33,430 nt of DNA from a virus, in IMG/VR virus record IMGVR_UViG_3300049479_000140, positions 1-33,430 of that record. One strand, 5' to 3'. Below are positions 1-5,896 of the stretch, one piece after another. Position 1 is the stretch's first letter. Every line of letters starts with the position of its first letter. Position numbers and translations under genes: made by a program. The notes below the pieces were generated by a model. The model had not been told where the DNA came from. It searched no databases and worked only from the letters and a program-made list of their open reading frames with translations.

Positions 1-3
1 CTC

Positions 4-72
4 CATACGCCATACGGAATTCGGAATTCGGAAATCCAGAATCGGGAATCGGGACTCGGGAAATCCGGAATC
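4..72. repeat. Short degenerate tandem repeats at the left edge
   Basis: The stretch is built of short reiterated words: CATACG twice, CGGAATT twice, then AATCGGG-like units, with GGAAATCC seen at 30-37 and again at 59-66. No coding potential is apparent. It may be the edge of a dispersed repeat or simply low-complexity intergenic DNA. Its position at the window edge means its full extent is unknown. Confidence 0.5.
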
Positions 73-255
73 ATGGTGCGGTCGAGTAGGCCAATTCAAG
101 CGGTCCTGTTCTAAGCGGCGGTACACCCGTTCCGCTGTCTTCACTCCATCCGAGCATCAAACGCGCTCCTAGACCCCTCCAGACTCCAGCGCGGGGCATT
201 CGCTTCCATCCATCCAACCACCTACCCGATACTTCGTAATCAGTGGAGGGTTTGA
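73..255. other. Non-coding stretch without a recognised gene
   Basis: No gene is supported here on the plus strand. On the minus strand a 270-codon open frame (883-71) runs through it, but that frame is antisense to the plus-strand gene at 455-994 and has no family resemblance. The stretch is moderately GC-rich and sits between the short edge repeats and a large hairpin. It may be intergenic phage DNA or part of a host-derived dispersed repeat; the sequence alone does not decide. Confidence 0.4.
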
Positions 256-317
256 AAAAACTGTCGCCGCCGCGGGGGGCGTAAGTCCCCCAGAGCGAAG
301 CGGCGTTAACAGTTTTT
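256..317. repeat. Large nested hairpin (62 bp)
   Basis: Three nested inverted repeats are visible. The outer arms are AAAAACTGT (256-264) and ACAGTTTTT (309-317). The middle arms are CGCCGC (265-270) and GCGGCG (300-305). The inner arms are GGGGG (275-279) and CCCCC (287-291). The A-rich left arm and T-rich right arm would let it act as a bidirectional intrinsic terminator. It could equally be a REP-like palindromic repeat. It lies upstream of the only plus-strand gene. Confidence 0.75.
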
Positions 318-318
318 A

Positions 319-359
319 ACTCCCTAGATAGAGGGAGTGTTAAGCTCCCTCTAGGGAGT
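319..359. promoter_or_regulatory. Nested palindromes, candidate operator or origin element
   Basis: ACTCCCTAGA (319-328) is perfectly inverted as TCTAGGGAGT (350-359), and GAGGGAG (331-337) is inverted as CTCCCTC (345-351). Each half is also a small palindrome: CTCCCT/AGGGAG at 320-337 with a 6-nt loop, and at 345-358 with a 2-nt loop. Two similar palindromes therefore sit in tandem, about 21 to 25 bp apart. Such arrays usually bind a dimeric or tetrameric regulator or an origin protein; which applies here is inference. The array lies about 60 bp upstream of the -35 box of the plus-strand gene. Confidence 0.6.
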
Positions 360-416
360 GTAGTAGGTGCTATGCAAACTTTCTGGGGTGCATTGATGGA
401 TTTATTCCGGGTTATC

Positions 417-445
417 TTGACAGGATTCTGAGTGGAATCTACTTT
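417..445 (+). promoter_or_regulatory. Sigma70-type promoter for the plus-strand gene
   Basis: A perfect -35 box TTGACA (417-422) is followed, after a 17-bp spacer, by TACTTT (440-445), which keeps the key TAnnnT positions of a -10 box. The ATG at 455 begins only 9 nt after the -10 box, so the mRNA would be nearly leaderless. An inverted repeat GTGGAA (432-437) / TTCCAC (448-453) flanks the -10 box. GTTATCTTGA occurs at 411-420 and again at 459-468. Both look like binding sites that could allow autoregulation. Confidence 0.55.
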
Positions 446-454
446 GTTTCCACC

Positions 455-994
455 ATGAGTTATCTTGATAATGGTTCCACCCTTCGGTCGATGTTCCGAC
501 TGATGACCCCGCAACGCCATGACATCGACCCGTCTCGATCCGAGGTTCTGGCCCACATCCGTGAGAATCTGGCCTGTGATCTTGGTCGAGCGATCCGTGC
601 CTTCAATTCCATGAGGAATAAGAAGTCTCAAGTCCTTCTGTATGACATGATTCATCGGCAGTGGCGCGGGTGCGACTGGGTTCCGGCTGAAGATGGTGAT
701 CAGATTACGTTTCTGACTCGCACCATCAATGAGATGAAGCGCGAGTTGTTTGCCTTGAAGTCCGATGTTCGCAAGCATGCCAGAGTGATTGGCCAACTTG
801 AGCGTAAGCGTCCAAGCAGGCGCAAGCAGGAGGTGGAGGCCGACGATGAGCCAATGGAACCGAAGCCCATTGAACATCAACAAGCCGCTCCCCCCGAAGA
901 GAAAGCGGCTGATGGAGAGGACTGGTTTAAGGCTATGCGCGCCGCCTTGGCTGAGGGCGATAAGGCTTCTCCTTCTTCAGCTCCGCTCCCGTGA
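455..994 (+). CDS. Hypothetical coiled-coil protein, only plus-strand gene
   Basis: This 179-residue protein was not recognised. Residues 20-75 are mixed helical with several Trp and Arg. Residues about 85-130 look like a charged coiled coil (LTRTINEMKRELFALKSDV) followed by a basic patch, and the tail is acidic and Ala/Pro-rich. The first ATG is used because it follows a good promoter; ATGs at 491 and 503 are alternatives. Its last 62 bp overlap the 3' end of the convergent primase-helicase gene. Being opposed to every other gene and possessing its own operator-like repeats, it could be a regulator, but no classic HTH is visible. Confidence 0.65.
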   Translation: MSYLDNGSTLRSMFRLMTPQRHDIDPSRSEVLAHIRENLACDLGRAIRAFNSMRNKKSQVLLYDMIHRQWRGCDWVPAEDGDQITFLTRTINEMKRELFALKSDVRKHARVIGQLERKRPSRRKQEVEADDEPMEPKPIEHQQAAPPEEKAADGEDWFKAMRAALAEGDKASPSSAPLP

Positions 995-2720
995 ACGCGA
1001 GGGGGTTGGACTCTTCCCACTGGATGCCGGTGGCTGAGTGTTGAAGATTGAGAATGGGGGACGGGAGTCCAATCCTCCCTCCACGCTTACAGAAGGCTAA
1101 CTGGAAGCGTCGAGGCTTTGATTGGCCTACCTCATGGAGAACCGCTATCTCACGCGACCAGTTGGCGAGTTCGCTGGAGCCGAAGCCTGAGTGGGCTAGT
1201 TCCATAGTGGTGAGTGGTTCGCCGCCATCCTTGCGTTGAGGTTTGGCTATATGGTGCATCCAGACCCAAGCGACCTTGGTCTCGTGGAGGATGGGCTGGA
1301 GTTTGTTGCGAAGGAACACGCTGACCTCGCCCTGGTCGCTAAGGTCACCGCCGAAGTAACTGAACAAAGGATCGGCCACGATGAGATCGAGCTTGGAGCG
1401 GTGGATGAACCGGCGGGCGTAGGCGAGGAACTGGTCACCGGTACGAACGGTCTCGGTCCTGAACTCCAGATTTTTCTGAAGCTGGTTCATCTGATCGAGA
1501 CTGAATCTCTTATGCACCACCCCGCGGAACGCTTCGGCGAGGTCGCCCTTGTCGTTCTCGGCCTGGATGACCCCGATCTTCAATGGCTTCACCGGCTTGA
1601 TTCCGAAGAAGTCGAGGCCGAGGCACCAGCGGATAATGATCTGCATCATAAGACTAGACTTACCGATCCCGGTACCACCGCTGATGATCATGGAGGAGCC
1701 GCGGGTGATCCATCGATTGCCGATCAGGTTATCCGGATCGTTGTCCGGATCGAAGTCCATGAGGTCTTTGATGGTGACCACCGTGGACTTGTCGTCATCG
1801 GTCTCCCGGGAGGTGAGGTAGTCTTCCCATGAAGCGGAGCCGAGGTTAGTGGCCAACAGCTTTTGCTGCGAGGTAGGACTCCGCCATGCGCCGGGGAGCC
1901 GGGAGTAGCGCGAGGGGTTCTTGTTCTTGGCATCGATGCCCGGGATGCTGCTGTAGATGATATCCCGCCGGATGTCCCACTCTTTGCGATTGGGCGCATC
2001 TACGCGGACCCAGGCATGGATGGACTTGCCGCCAGAGTCGATGAGTACGGTGATGGGCAGGCCCGAATCGCGGAATAGCTTTTCCTGCTCGCCCTTGGGC
2101 TTGTCATCGAACTCCACCAGGACATGGCGGTACGCGCTGACATCGTTGTCGGAGCCGCTGTAGAGGTTGGGCCGGAATGGGTTGATGCGAACAAAGATCC
2201 CCTCGCGTTCCGGCGATAGGATGCGGGATGCCGGATCATCGAAGCGGGCGATCCATTCCTCGATTGGAATGAATGATCCAGCACTAACTGGCCTACCATC
2301 TTCGACCGCATCACAGATACAGACTACTTCGGTGGGGGCGAAGGCGGCTTGAAGGAACCGCTTGAACTCGCTGGCTTGAGGATCGGGCGCAACCGCTGGT
2401 GACGGTCGCTTGAAGGAGACCTTGGTGATATCGAATGGAGCGGTTGAGGGGGAGACCCCCGATTGAAGGAGATGGCCGGCTGGTTTGGAGTGAGACTTGG
2501 AAGCGGCCTCGCGGAGCTTGTGGATGAGTTCGCGATCGGACCAAGGTGGTTGGCAGGATTGATTCCAGCTTGAGAGCAGGGCTAGAGAGTCCGCCTCGGA
2601 TAGCTGGAAGCCGTGTACGAGGCCGACGGCGGCGGTGTAGGTAGTTGAGTGTCCGGACTGACCGGAGACGGCTGGCGGCACCTTGGAAAGCCAAAGGGCC
2701 GCACGTTGGTGCGGTGTCAT
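933..2720 (-). CDS. AEP-type primase fused to RepA-like helicase
   Basis: This 595-residue replication protein has three parts. Residues 1-75 resemble a PriCT-type helical domain. Residues about 130-285 look like an archaeo-eukaryotic primase core, with acidic VLVEFDD (200-206), SGGKSIHAW (229-237) and a basic YSRLPGAWR (272-280). Residues about 315-550 form a RecA/RepA-like ATPase with Walker A GGTGIGKSS (348-356) and Walker B LDLIVADPL (444-452). It probably primes and unwinds DNA at forks. An AGTCCCAAACAAACA element lies 6 nt before the ATG. It is the last gene of the early cluster and overlaps a convergent gene at its end. Confidence 0.9.
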   Translation of the reverse strand: MTPHQRAALWLSKVPPAVSGQSGHSTTYTAAVGLVHGFQLSEADSLALLSSWNQSCQPPWSDRELIHKLREAASKSHSKPAGHLLQSGVSPSTAPFDITKVSFKRPSPAVAPDPQASEFKRFLQAAFAPTEVVCICDAVEDGRPVSAGSFIPIEEWIARFDDPASRILSPEREGIFVRINPFRPNLYSGSDNDVSAYRHVLVEFDDKPKGEQEKLFRDSGLPITVLIDSGGKSIHAWVRVDAPNRKEWDIRRDIIYSSIPGIDAKNKNPSRYSRLPGAWRSPTSQQKLLATNLGSASWEDYLTSRETDDDKSTVVTIKDLMDFDPDNDPDNLIGNRWITRGSSMIISGGTGIGKSSLMMQIIIRWCLGLDFFGIKPVKPLKIGVIQAENDKGDLAEAFRGVVHKRFSLDQMNQLQKNLEFRTETVRTGDQFLAYARRFIHRSKLDLIVADPLFSYFGGDLSDQGEVSVFLRNKLQPILHETKVAWVWMHHIAKPQRKDGGEPLTTMELAHSGFGSSELANWSREIAVLHEVGQSKPRRFQLAFCKRGGRIGLPSPILNLQHSATGIQWEESNPLAFTGAELKKEKPYRPQPRRRA

Positions 2721-2726
2721 TGTCGT

Positions 2727-2741
2727 TGTTTGTTTGGGACT
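2727..2741 (-). promoter_or_regulatory. A/C-rich leader element before primase-helicase
   Basis: The minus strand reads AGTCCCAAACAAACA, ending 6 nt before the ATG at 2720. The identical 15-mer precedes the helicase gene (7748-7762), and variants precede four other early genes. There is no Shine-Dalgarno sequence at this start, so the element may serve translation initiation or bind a regulator. Confidence 0.55.
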
Positions 2742-2753
2742 GATCGTTGGGGG

Positions 2754-2879
2754 CTACTTCATCTTGTCGATCTTCATCAGCCGTTTGATGGCTTGGGTTT
2801 TGGGGGAATAGGTTCCGATCTTCTTAGTGCTGGGCTTTGCGGCGTAGGAGGCGGCGGGCTTGGCTTTAGCTTTCTTCAT
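2754..2879 (-). CDS. Small basic protein (41 aa)
   Basis: This short Lys/Ala-rich protein (MKKAKAKPAASYAAKPSTKK at its start) has a calculated excess of lysines over acidic residues, as in small DNA- or RNA-binding proteins. No domain was recognised. The ATG at 2879 overlaps the end of the preceding gene by 14 bp. A longer open frame reaches 2990 but runs through the upstream gene in another frame and looks non-coding. The gene sits 33 bp before the primase-helicase start. Confidence 0.5.
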   Translation of the reverse strand: MKKAKAKPAASYAAKPSTKKIGTYSPKTQAIKRLMKIDKMK

Positions 2880-3066
2880 AGGGTTTGAATTTGGTGTGGA
2901 ATTCCGAGGTGAGGCGAACGTAGATGTTGCTGCCTCTTTGGTAGATGATGACGGGTGCTTTGAGTTCTGCGAGACGATACTGGCCAACATGAAGGACTGT
3001 GACTACGACTCCAGGGTTGGATCGATTGACGAACCGGGAGGGTGGGAGAGTTGAGGGATTTTCCAT
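2866..3066 (-). CDS. Hypothetical protein (66 aa), beta-rich
   Basis: The second half (VIIYQRGSNIYVRLTSEFHT) resembles the ending of small phage proteins of the DUF1653 type, in which a hydrophobic strand and a V/IYVR segment are followed by F and K; this similarity is weak. The only usable start is the ATG at 3066, which makes a 64-bp overlap with the upstream gene. The 3' end overlaps the next small gene by 14 bp. It belongs to the run of tightly packed early genes and probably has an accessory role. Confidence 0.55.
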   Translation of the reverse strand: MENPSTLPPSRFVNRSNPGVVVTVLHVGQYRLAELKAPVIIYQRGSNIYVRLTSEFHTKFKPYEES

Positions 3067-3263
3067 ATGCGACGTTCTATTGGTTCGGGGTAAGCGATCC
3101 AGCCTTTAGCGATGCCCCAAGCAATTATCTGAGCGGACTGCTCGATGAGCCGGCGGTTCTCATCGGTGATGATGGTTCGTTCTTCTTCGGTTATGGGACC
3201 AGGTTTCTTATTATTTGAGAGGCGGGATTCGTACCAGGGTTGCTCTTGCCTTGGGGTCTTCAT
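3003..3263 (-). CDS. Hypothetical protein (86 aa), helical
   Basis: The protein was not recognised. It has a basic N-terminus (MKTPRQEQPWYESRLSNNKK), a predicted helix around TEEERTIITDENRRLIEQSA, and a Trp-containing hydrophobic stretch (IIAWGIAKGWIAYP). The ATG overlaps the stop of the preceding gene in the form ATGA, which indicates translational coupling. The end overlaps the next gene by 64 bp. No function can be assigned. Confidence 0.6.
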   Translation of the reverse strand: MKTPRQEQPWYESRLSNNKKPGPITEEERTIITDENRRLIEQSAQIIAWGIAKGWIAYPEPIERRIWKIPQLSHPPGSSIDPTLES

Positions 3264-3505
3264 GAGGTGATGAGGCGAGCCAAGATACAGTTACAGTAGG
3301 AACCCTTGGTCTTGGCGTTGCATCGACCATGATGCACAGGGTTGGAGATGATGTGTGCTGTAAGGTCGCTCGTGAGCTGGACCAGCTCAAGGAGACGAGT
3401 GGATGCTTCGGCACAGAGCGCATTGGGGATTCCATCTTGGGTATCTAGTTCGGCTGAGAGGATATTGAGCGCGTTGACGAGGTCGTGTGTTGAGGACTGT
3501 TTCAT
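3260..3505 (-). CDS. Hypothetical helical protein with Cys-rich tail (81 aa)
   Basis: Residues 5-55 are strongly helical (DLVNALNILSAELD... STRLLELVQLTSDLTAHI). The C-terminus contains three Cys in CNAKTKGSYCNCILA plus a nearby His pair, a possible metal site. The family was not recognised. It is coupled on both sides through ATGA overlaps. An AGTCCACAAACAAAA leader element ends directly at its ATG, embedded in the last codons of the upstream gene. Confidence 0.65.
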   Translation of the reverse strand: MKQSSTHDLVNALNILSAELDTQDGIPNALCAEASTRLLELVQLTSDLTAHIISNPVHHGRCNAKTKGSYCNCILARLITS

Positions 3506-3762
3506 TTTTGTTTGTGGACTACGATTCCATTGCCCTTTGAATCAACCAGTTCTACGGATCGAACGCTCTCCAAGCGGGCCAAAGTCTTGATCATCTCGAT
3601 GGGATCATGGGCTTGGGACACGCAAGTGAGGTGGATATCACCATCTCCGTAGTTGGTCTTTAGATTCTCTTCGGTTCGATCACGCACCACTCGGATGGTT
3701 CTTCCATCTGAGAGATGGACCACCTTGATGGATTCGACGAGTGGGAATGCGTGACGGCTCAT
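3502..3762 (-). CDS. Hypothetical protein (86 aa)
   Basis: The protein starts MSRHAFPLVESIKVVHLSDG and alternates short strands (KVVHLSDGRTIRVV, HLTCV, SVELVDSKGNGIVV) with one helix (PIEMIKTLARLES), giving an alpha/beta pattern. No family was recognised. The ATG at 3762 overlaps the stop of the HTH gene upstream as ATGA, which decides the start; a longer in-frame extension to 3876 would run inside the HTH gene and is unlikely. The end overlaps the next start as ATGA. Confidence 0.65.
   Translation of the reverse strand: MSRHAFPLVESIKVVHLSDGRTIRVVRDRTEENLKTNYGDGDIHLTCVSQAHDPIEMIKTLARLESVRSVELVDSKGNGIVVHKQK
3506..3520 (-). promoter_or_regulatory. A/C-rich leader element, variant
   Basis: AGTCCACAAACAAAA lies immediately before the ATG at 3505, within the coding end of the upstream gene. 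It matches the leader element of the primase-helicase and helicase genes in the AGTCC and ACAAACA parts. Because it is inside a coding region, chance similarity is harder to exclude here. Confidence 0.4.
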
Positions 3763-4310
3763 TGCTTGGAAGTTTTGCCGCAATGGGGGCAGTGCCGGCC
3801 TAAGCCGGGATCGGCGGGTAGAGTACCAAGCCACGAGCACAGATCGTGGTAGGATCGAACACCGAAGTTCGGCCACTTGAACGGTACGATGTCACGGTTA
3901 TGGATTGCATGGATGGCGGTCTCCTTGTCTTTGATCCCAAGCTTCTCCATCAGGTTCGCGTTGCGAGAGCTAAGACCCGCGGTCCATTTGTTATTCGAGG
4001 CATCCCGCTTCTTGCCGGCGGCGATGATCTGGAACACCCGTTGCTTTGAGATGTTTAACTCTGCACCGATGGCTTTATAGGTAAGTCCCTTAACCCTGAA
4101 TGCTCTTACCTTATCGATTGAATCGTTGGTTTTCATGTATGTATGTTTGAGATACTTTCTTTTTTTCTTCTTTGGTTCTTTATCTATTGCAACGGTATCT
4201 GGACCGCTCGATACCGTTTCTGTGCTTTGTGGCACTGGACACAAAGGCCGCTTTGAGTTGTGCATCCGCATCCCAAGCATGCGGCCAATTCGTGACATAA
4301 CAGTTTCCAT
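3759..4310 (-). CDS. HTH protein with C-terminal Cys pair (183 aa)
   Basis: A helix-turn-helix is visible at residues about 64-95 (VRAFRVKGLTYKAIGAELNI then SKQRVFQI), similar to sigma-factor-like or RHH-free phage HTH proteins. A lysine-rich stretch (EPKKKKRKYLKH) precedes it. The C-terminus ends with HCPHCGKTSKQ, half of a possible zinc site. It is probably a DNA-binding regulator. The start at 4310 has an AGAGGA sequence 9 nt upstream and a leader element 17 nt upstream, and lies 13 bp after the preceding HTH gene. ATG 4136 is an alternative that would avoid the overlap with the zinc-ribbon frame (4366-4184). Confidence 0.7.
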   Translation of the reverse strand: METVMSRIGRMLGMRMHNSKRPLCPVPQSTETVSSGPDTVAIDKEPKKKKRKYLKHTYMKTNDSIDKVRAFRVKGLTYKAIGAELNISKQRVFQIIAAGKKRDASNNKWTAGLSSRNANLMEKLGIKDKETAIHAIHNRDIVPFKWPNFGVRSYHDLCSWLGTLPADPGLGRHCPHCGKTSKQ

Positions 4311-4366
4311 CGTTGTAGTTCCTCTATTGTTTGTTTGGTTGTTTGTTCTTGATGTTCCATACGCAT
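4184..4366 (-). CDS. Putative small zinc-ribbon protein (60 aa), overlapping
   Basis: The frame encodes CLGCGCTTQSGLCVQC, a CxxC-x8-CxxC arrangement that is typical of zinc ribbons, followed by the basic segment HKAQKRYR. It overlaps the upstream HTH gene by 43 bp and the longest version of the downstream HTH gene by 127 bp. If the downstream gene starts at 4136, the large overlap disappears. Either this is a genuine nested gene, or it is a shadow frame with a lucky Cys pattern. The motif quality makes me keep it at moderate confidence. Confidence 0.45.
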   Translation of the reverse strand: MRMEHQEQTTKQTIEELQRWKLLCHELAACLGCGCTTQSGLCVQCHKAQKRYRAVQIPLQ

Positions 4367-4566
4367 GAATGCGAGATACCGTATTTCTTGGCCAACTCTC
4401 TGTAGGTGAATGTTGAGTTATCCCTTAGAATCGATTCTCTGATCTTTGCTGGAACAGCTTCCCACCGCCGGCAGATCAATGGATCAGGGGCTTTGAAGGC
4501 GGGAACTGGTCCCAACATCTTCGCCATTGACTCCTTCGTCAACCCCAATTCTTGAAGTAGACTCAT
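4324..4566 (-). CDS. Small HTH protein (80 aa)
   Basis: The C-terminal part holds a helix-turn-helix (FTYRELAKKYGISHSCVWNI), of the kind found in resolvase-like or Trp-repressor-like phage proteins. The N-terminal half (LLQELGLTKESMAKMLGPVP) is helical. It probably binds DNA and may regulate the early cluster, together with the next HTH gene, which uses a similar TY-x-x-hydrophobic-A pattern. ATG 4566 is chosen; TTG at 4572 would add two residues. The gene begins 7 nt after the stop of the upstream gene. Confidence 0.7.
   Translation of the reverse strand: MSLLQELGLTKESMAKMLGPVPAFKAPDPLICRRWEAVPAKIRESILRDNSTFTYRELAKKYGISHSCVWNIKNKQPNKQ
4328..4340 (-). promoter_or_regulatory. A/C-rich leader element before HTH gene
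   Basis: AACCAAACAAACA ends 17 nt before the ATG at 4310, the same spacing as in front of the helicase gene. The AGTCC part is absent. It lies within the last codons of the upstream HTH gene. Confidence 0.35.
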
Positions 4567-4573
4567 TTTCAAT

Positions 4574-5086
4574 CTACTCGCTCTTCATCGGCGTGGACTG
4601 AACGCCATTGTAGGCCACTGTCTTCGGCCTATAGATGCCCACTTGTTCGGTTTCCTCGACCCAGGAAGGACCGCCGCGGACATGGAATATGCAAGAAGAC
4701 ATTCCGTTCCATGACTTAGTGCTGCTCTTGGCGGAGGTATACGCAGATCCGAACGTAGCGTTCAGATCGTCACTGCTCATCGCCTTGACGTTGGCCCAGT
4801 CGATGTCGCCTGCATGCCACAACTTGAAGCCTAGCTCCAGCGGAGCTACTACCTCTGCAATGCCGGGGAAGTGCCACACCCACTCGTCATGGGATGACGC
4901 ATCACCGCTCATCACGGCATAGCACTGGTAGTTGCCGAGTGGTACGGAACCACTGCCCCAGTCGCAGCTCTCGCCGGGTTTTAGGACTGCGCTCCTAGAA
5001 GGATGGTCGTTGCATTTGGGCTGCTCGAAAAGAGCAACAAGAACAGGGACTTCGGTCTGATTTTCGATTTTGATGTGTGTGCTCAT
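4574..5086 (-). CDS. Hypothetical beta-rich protein (170 aa)
   Basis: The protein was not recognised. The N-terminus (MSTHIKIENQTEVPVLVALF) followed by VLKPGESCDWGSGSVPLGNY has the look of a beta-sandwich with a PG turn, as in some secreted lectin- or cytolysin-like folds; this is only an impression. It carries four Cys and is unusually rich in Trp and Ser. There is no signal peptide, so it should act in the cytoplasm. Its ATG overlaps the previous stop as ATGA. Composition and size differ from the small helical proteins around it, suggesting a separately acquired accessory gene. Confidence 0.65.
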   Translation of the reverse strand: MSTHIKIENQTEVPVLVALFEQPKCNDHPSRSAVLKPGESCDWGSGSVPLGNYQCYAVMSGDASSHDEWVWHFPGIAEVVAPLELGFKLWHAGDIDWANVKAMSSDDLNATFGSAYTSAKSSTKSWNGMSSCIFHVRGGPSWVEETEQVGIYRPKTVAYNGVQSTPMKSE

Positions 5087-5283
5087 GTCAGTAGGTGTTT
5101 GATGATTAGGTTCCGCTCTTTGCCCTTTGCTCGGAGAATGCTCTCCAAAATAACGTGAGGATTTACTGTGCTAACGTGTTTCCATTCTAGATTGCCATCA
5201 ATGTGCTTAGCTGTATCCAGGCTCTCTACGCGAACGATGCCGTTAAATGCGTGGACGTAGATGAAGGCGCAGTTGTCTTTCAC
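5083..5283 (-). CDS. Hypothetical protein (66 aa), GTG start
   Basis: The GTG at 5283 overlaps the previous stop as GTGA and is preceded 7 nt upstream by GGGGAGG, a strong Shine-Dalgarno sequence; an ATG at 5313 without such support is the alternative. The product has an alpha/beta pattern (NCAFIYVHAFNGIVRVES, then VILESILRAKGKERNLIIKH). No family was recognised. The 3' end overlaps the next ATG by 4 nt. Confidence 0.6.
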   Translation of the reverse strand: MKDNCAFIYVHAFNGIVRVESLDTAKHIDGNLEWKHVSTVNPHVILESILRAKGKERNLIIKHLLT

Positions 5284-5552
5284 GGCTTGGCCTCCCCTCT
5301 GGCTTTGTTCCACAGATCAACGTCGTATCCAAAGCCCAGTTCGTGGGCCATCAAGTCACCTCCTGTTTCAAGCGCGGCAACGTAGTCGTATAGCTTTGAG
5401 ATGCGCTCGTTGGCCGCGTTGAGTTCGCGTTCAATGTCGCAACCGACACGGTAAACATCTCCCGTCATATGCTCCATTGCAGCCATCTGTGCCGCTTTCA
5501 TGCGCGGCGTCTCACCGATCATTTTCGTGGGGTCAGGAATATGATCGTTCAC
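5280..5552 (-). CDS. Hypothetical coiled-coil protein (90 aa), GTG start
   Basis: The GTG at 5552 overlaps the previous stop as GTGA and has GGAGG 7 nt upstream, which outweighs the ATG at 5585. The middle contains a short coiled coil (CDIERELNAANERISKLYDY), as in many small phage proteins of unknown role. The C-terminus (GFGYDVDLWNKARGEAKP) carries the ribosome binding site of the following gene. Confidence 0.65.
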   Translation of the reverse strand: MNDHIPDPTKMIGETPRMKAAQMAAMEHMTGDVYRVGCDIERELNAANERISKLYDYVAALETGGDLMAHELGFGYDVDLWNKARGEAKP

Positions 5553-5896
5553 TTCGATTCCTCCATCACTCCGCACGGAAGCCACGTTTTGCCACCGTCG
5601 ATAGAGTGTTCGTGGGTTTCAACATATTTGAGCCGATCATTATGACTTCCTGTGTTGCCTATCAACCATCGGCTAGTTGGATCTGACTGCTTTCGAACCT
5701 GCGCCCCTAGCGGAACCTCATCAGCAGTCCACGGGCGGAGCGTTGCGGTGGGTTTTATGCGGTATTCTGTGTTACCCCAGTCCCACCTCGGTACATAGAT
5801 CTTTACCCACATTCCGTTATACCGATGTTCCACTTCCTTCCCATCTACGAACGCCTGCATCACGCGAATGGCTTCTTTGGTTTCTTCGATGTTCAC
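5549..5896 (-). CDS. Conserved phage hypothetical protein (115 aa), GTG start
   Basis: The N-terminal pattern (EETKEAIRVMQAFVDGKEVE, then W and YRIKP at about residue 48) is familiar from small accessory proteins of many tailed phages, in which a helix with VMQAF-x-DGK precedes a beta part with W-x-W and YRIKP. Its function is not established. The start is a GTG preceded by AAGGAGG with a 4-nt spacer, and it overlaps the upstream stop as GTGA. The C-terminal half adds HEHSIDGGKTWLPCGV. Confidence 0.75.
   Translation of the reverse strand: MNIEETKEAIRVMQAFVDGKEVEHRYNGMWVKIYVPRWDWGNTEYRIKPTATLRPWTADEVPLGAQVRKQSDPTSRWLIGNTGSHNDRLKYVETHEHSIDGGKTWLPCGVMEESK

Noticed and set aside
71-883. Long minus-strand open frame of 270 codons
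   Set aside because: Most of it is antisense to the better-supported plus-strand gene at 455-994; it has no domain pattern and a composition typical of a shadow frame.
1236-1832. Plus-strand frame of 198 codons
   Set aside because: Exactly antisense to the motif-bearing primase-helicase gene; no independent protein features.
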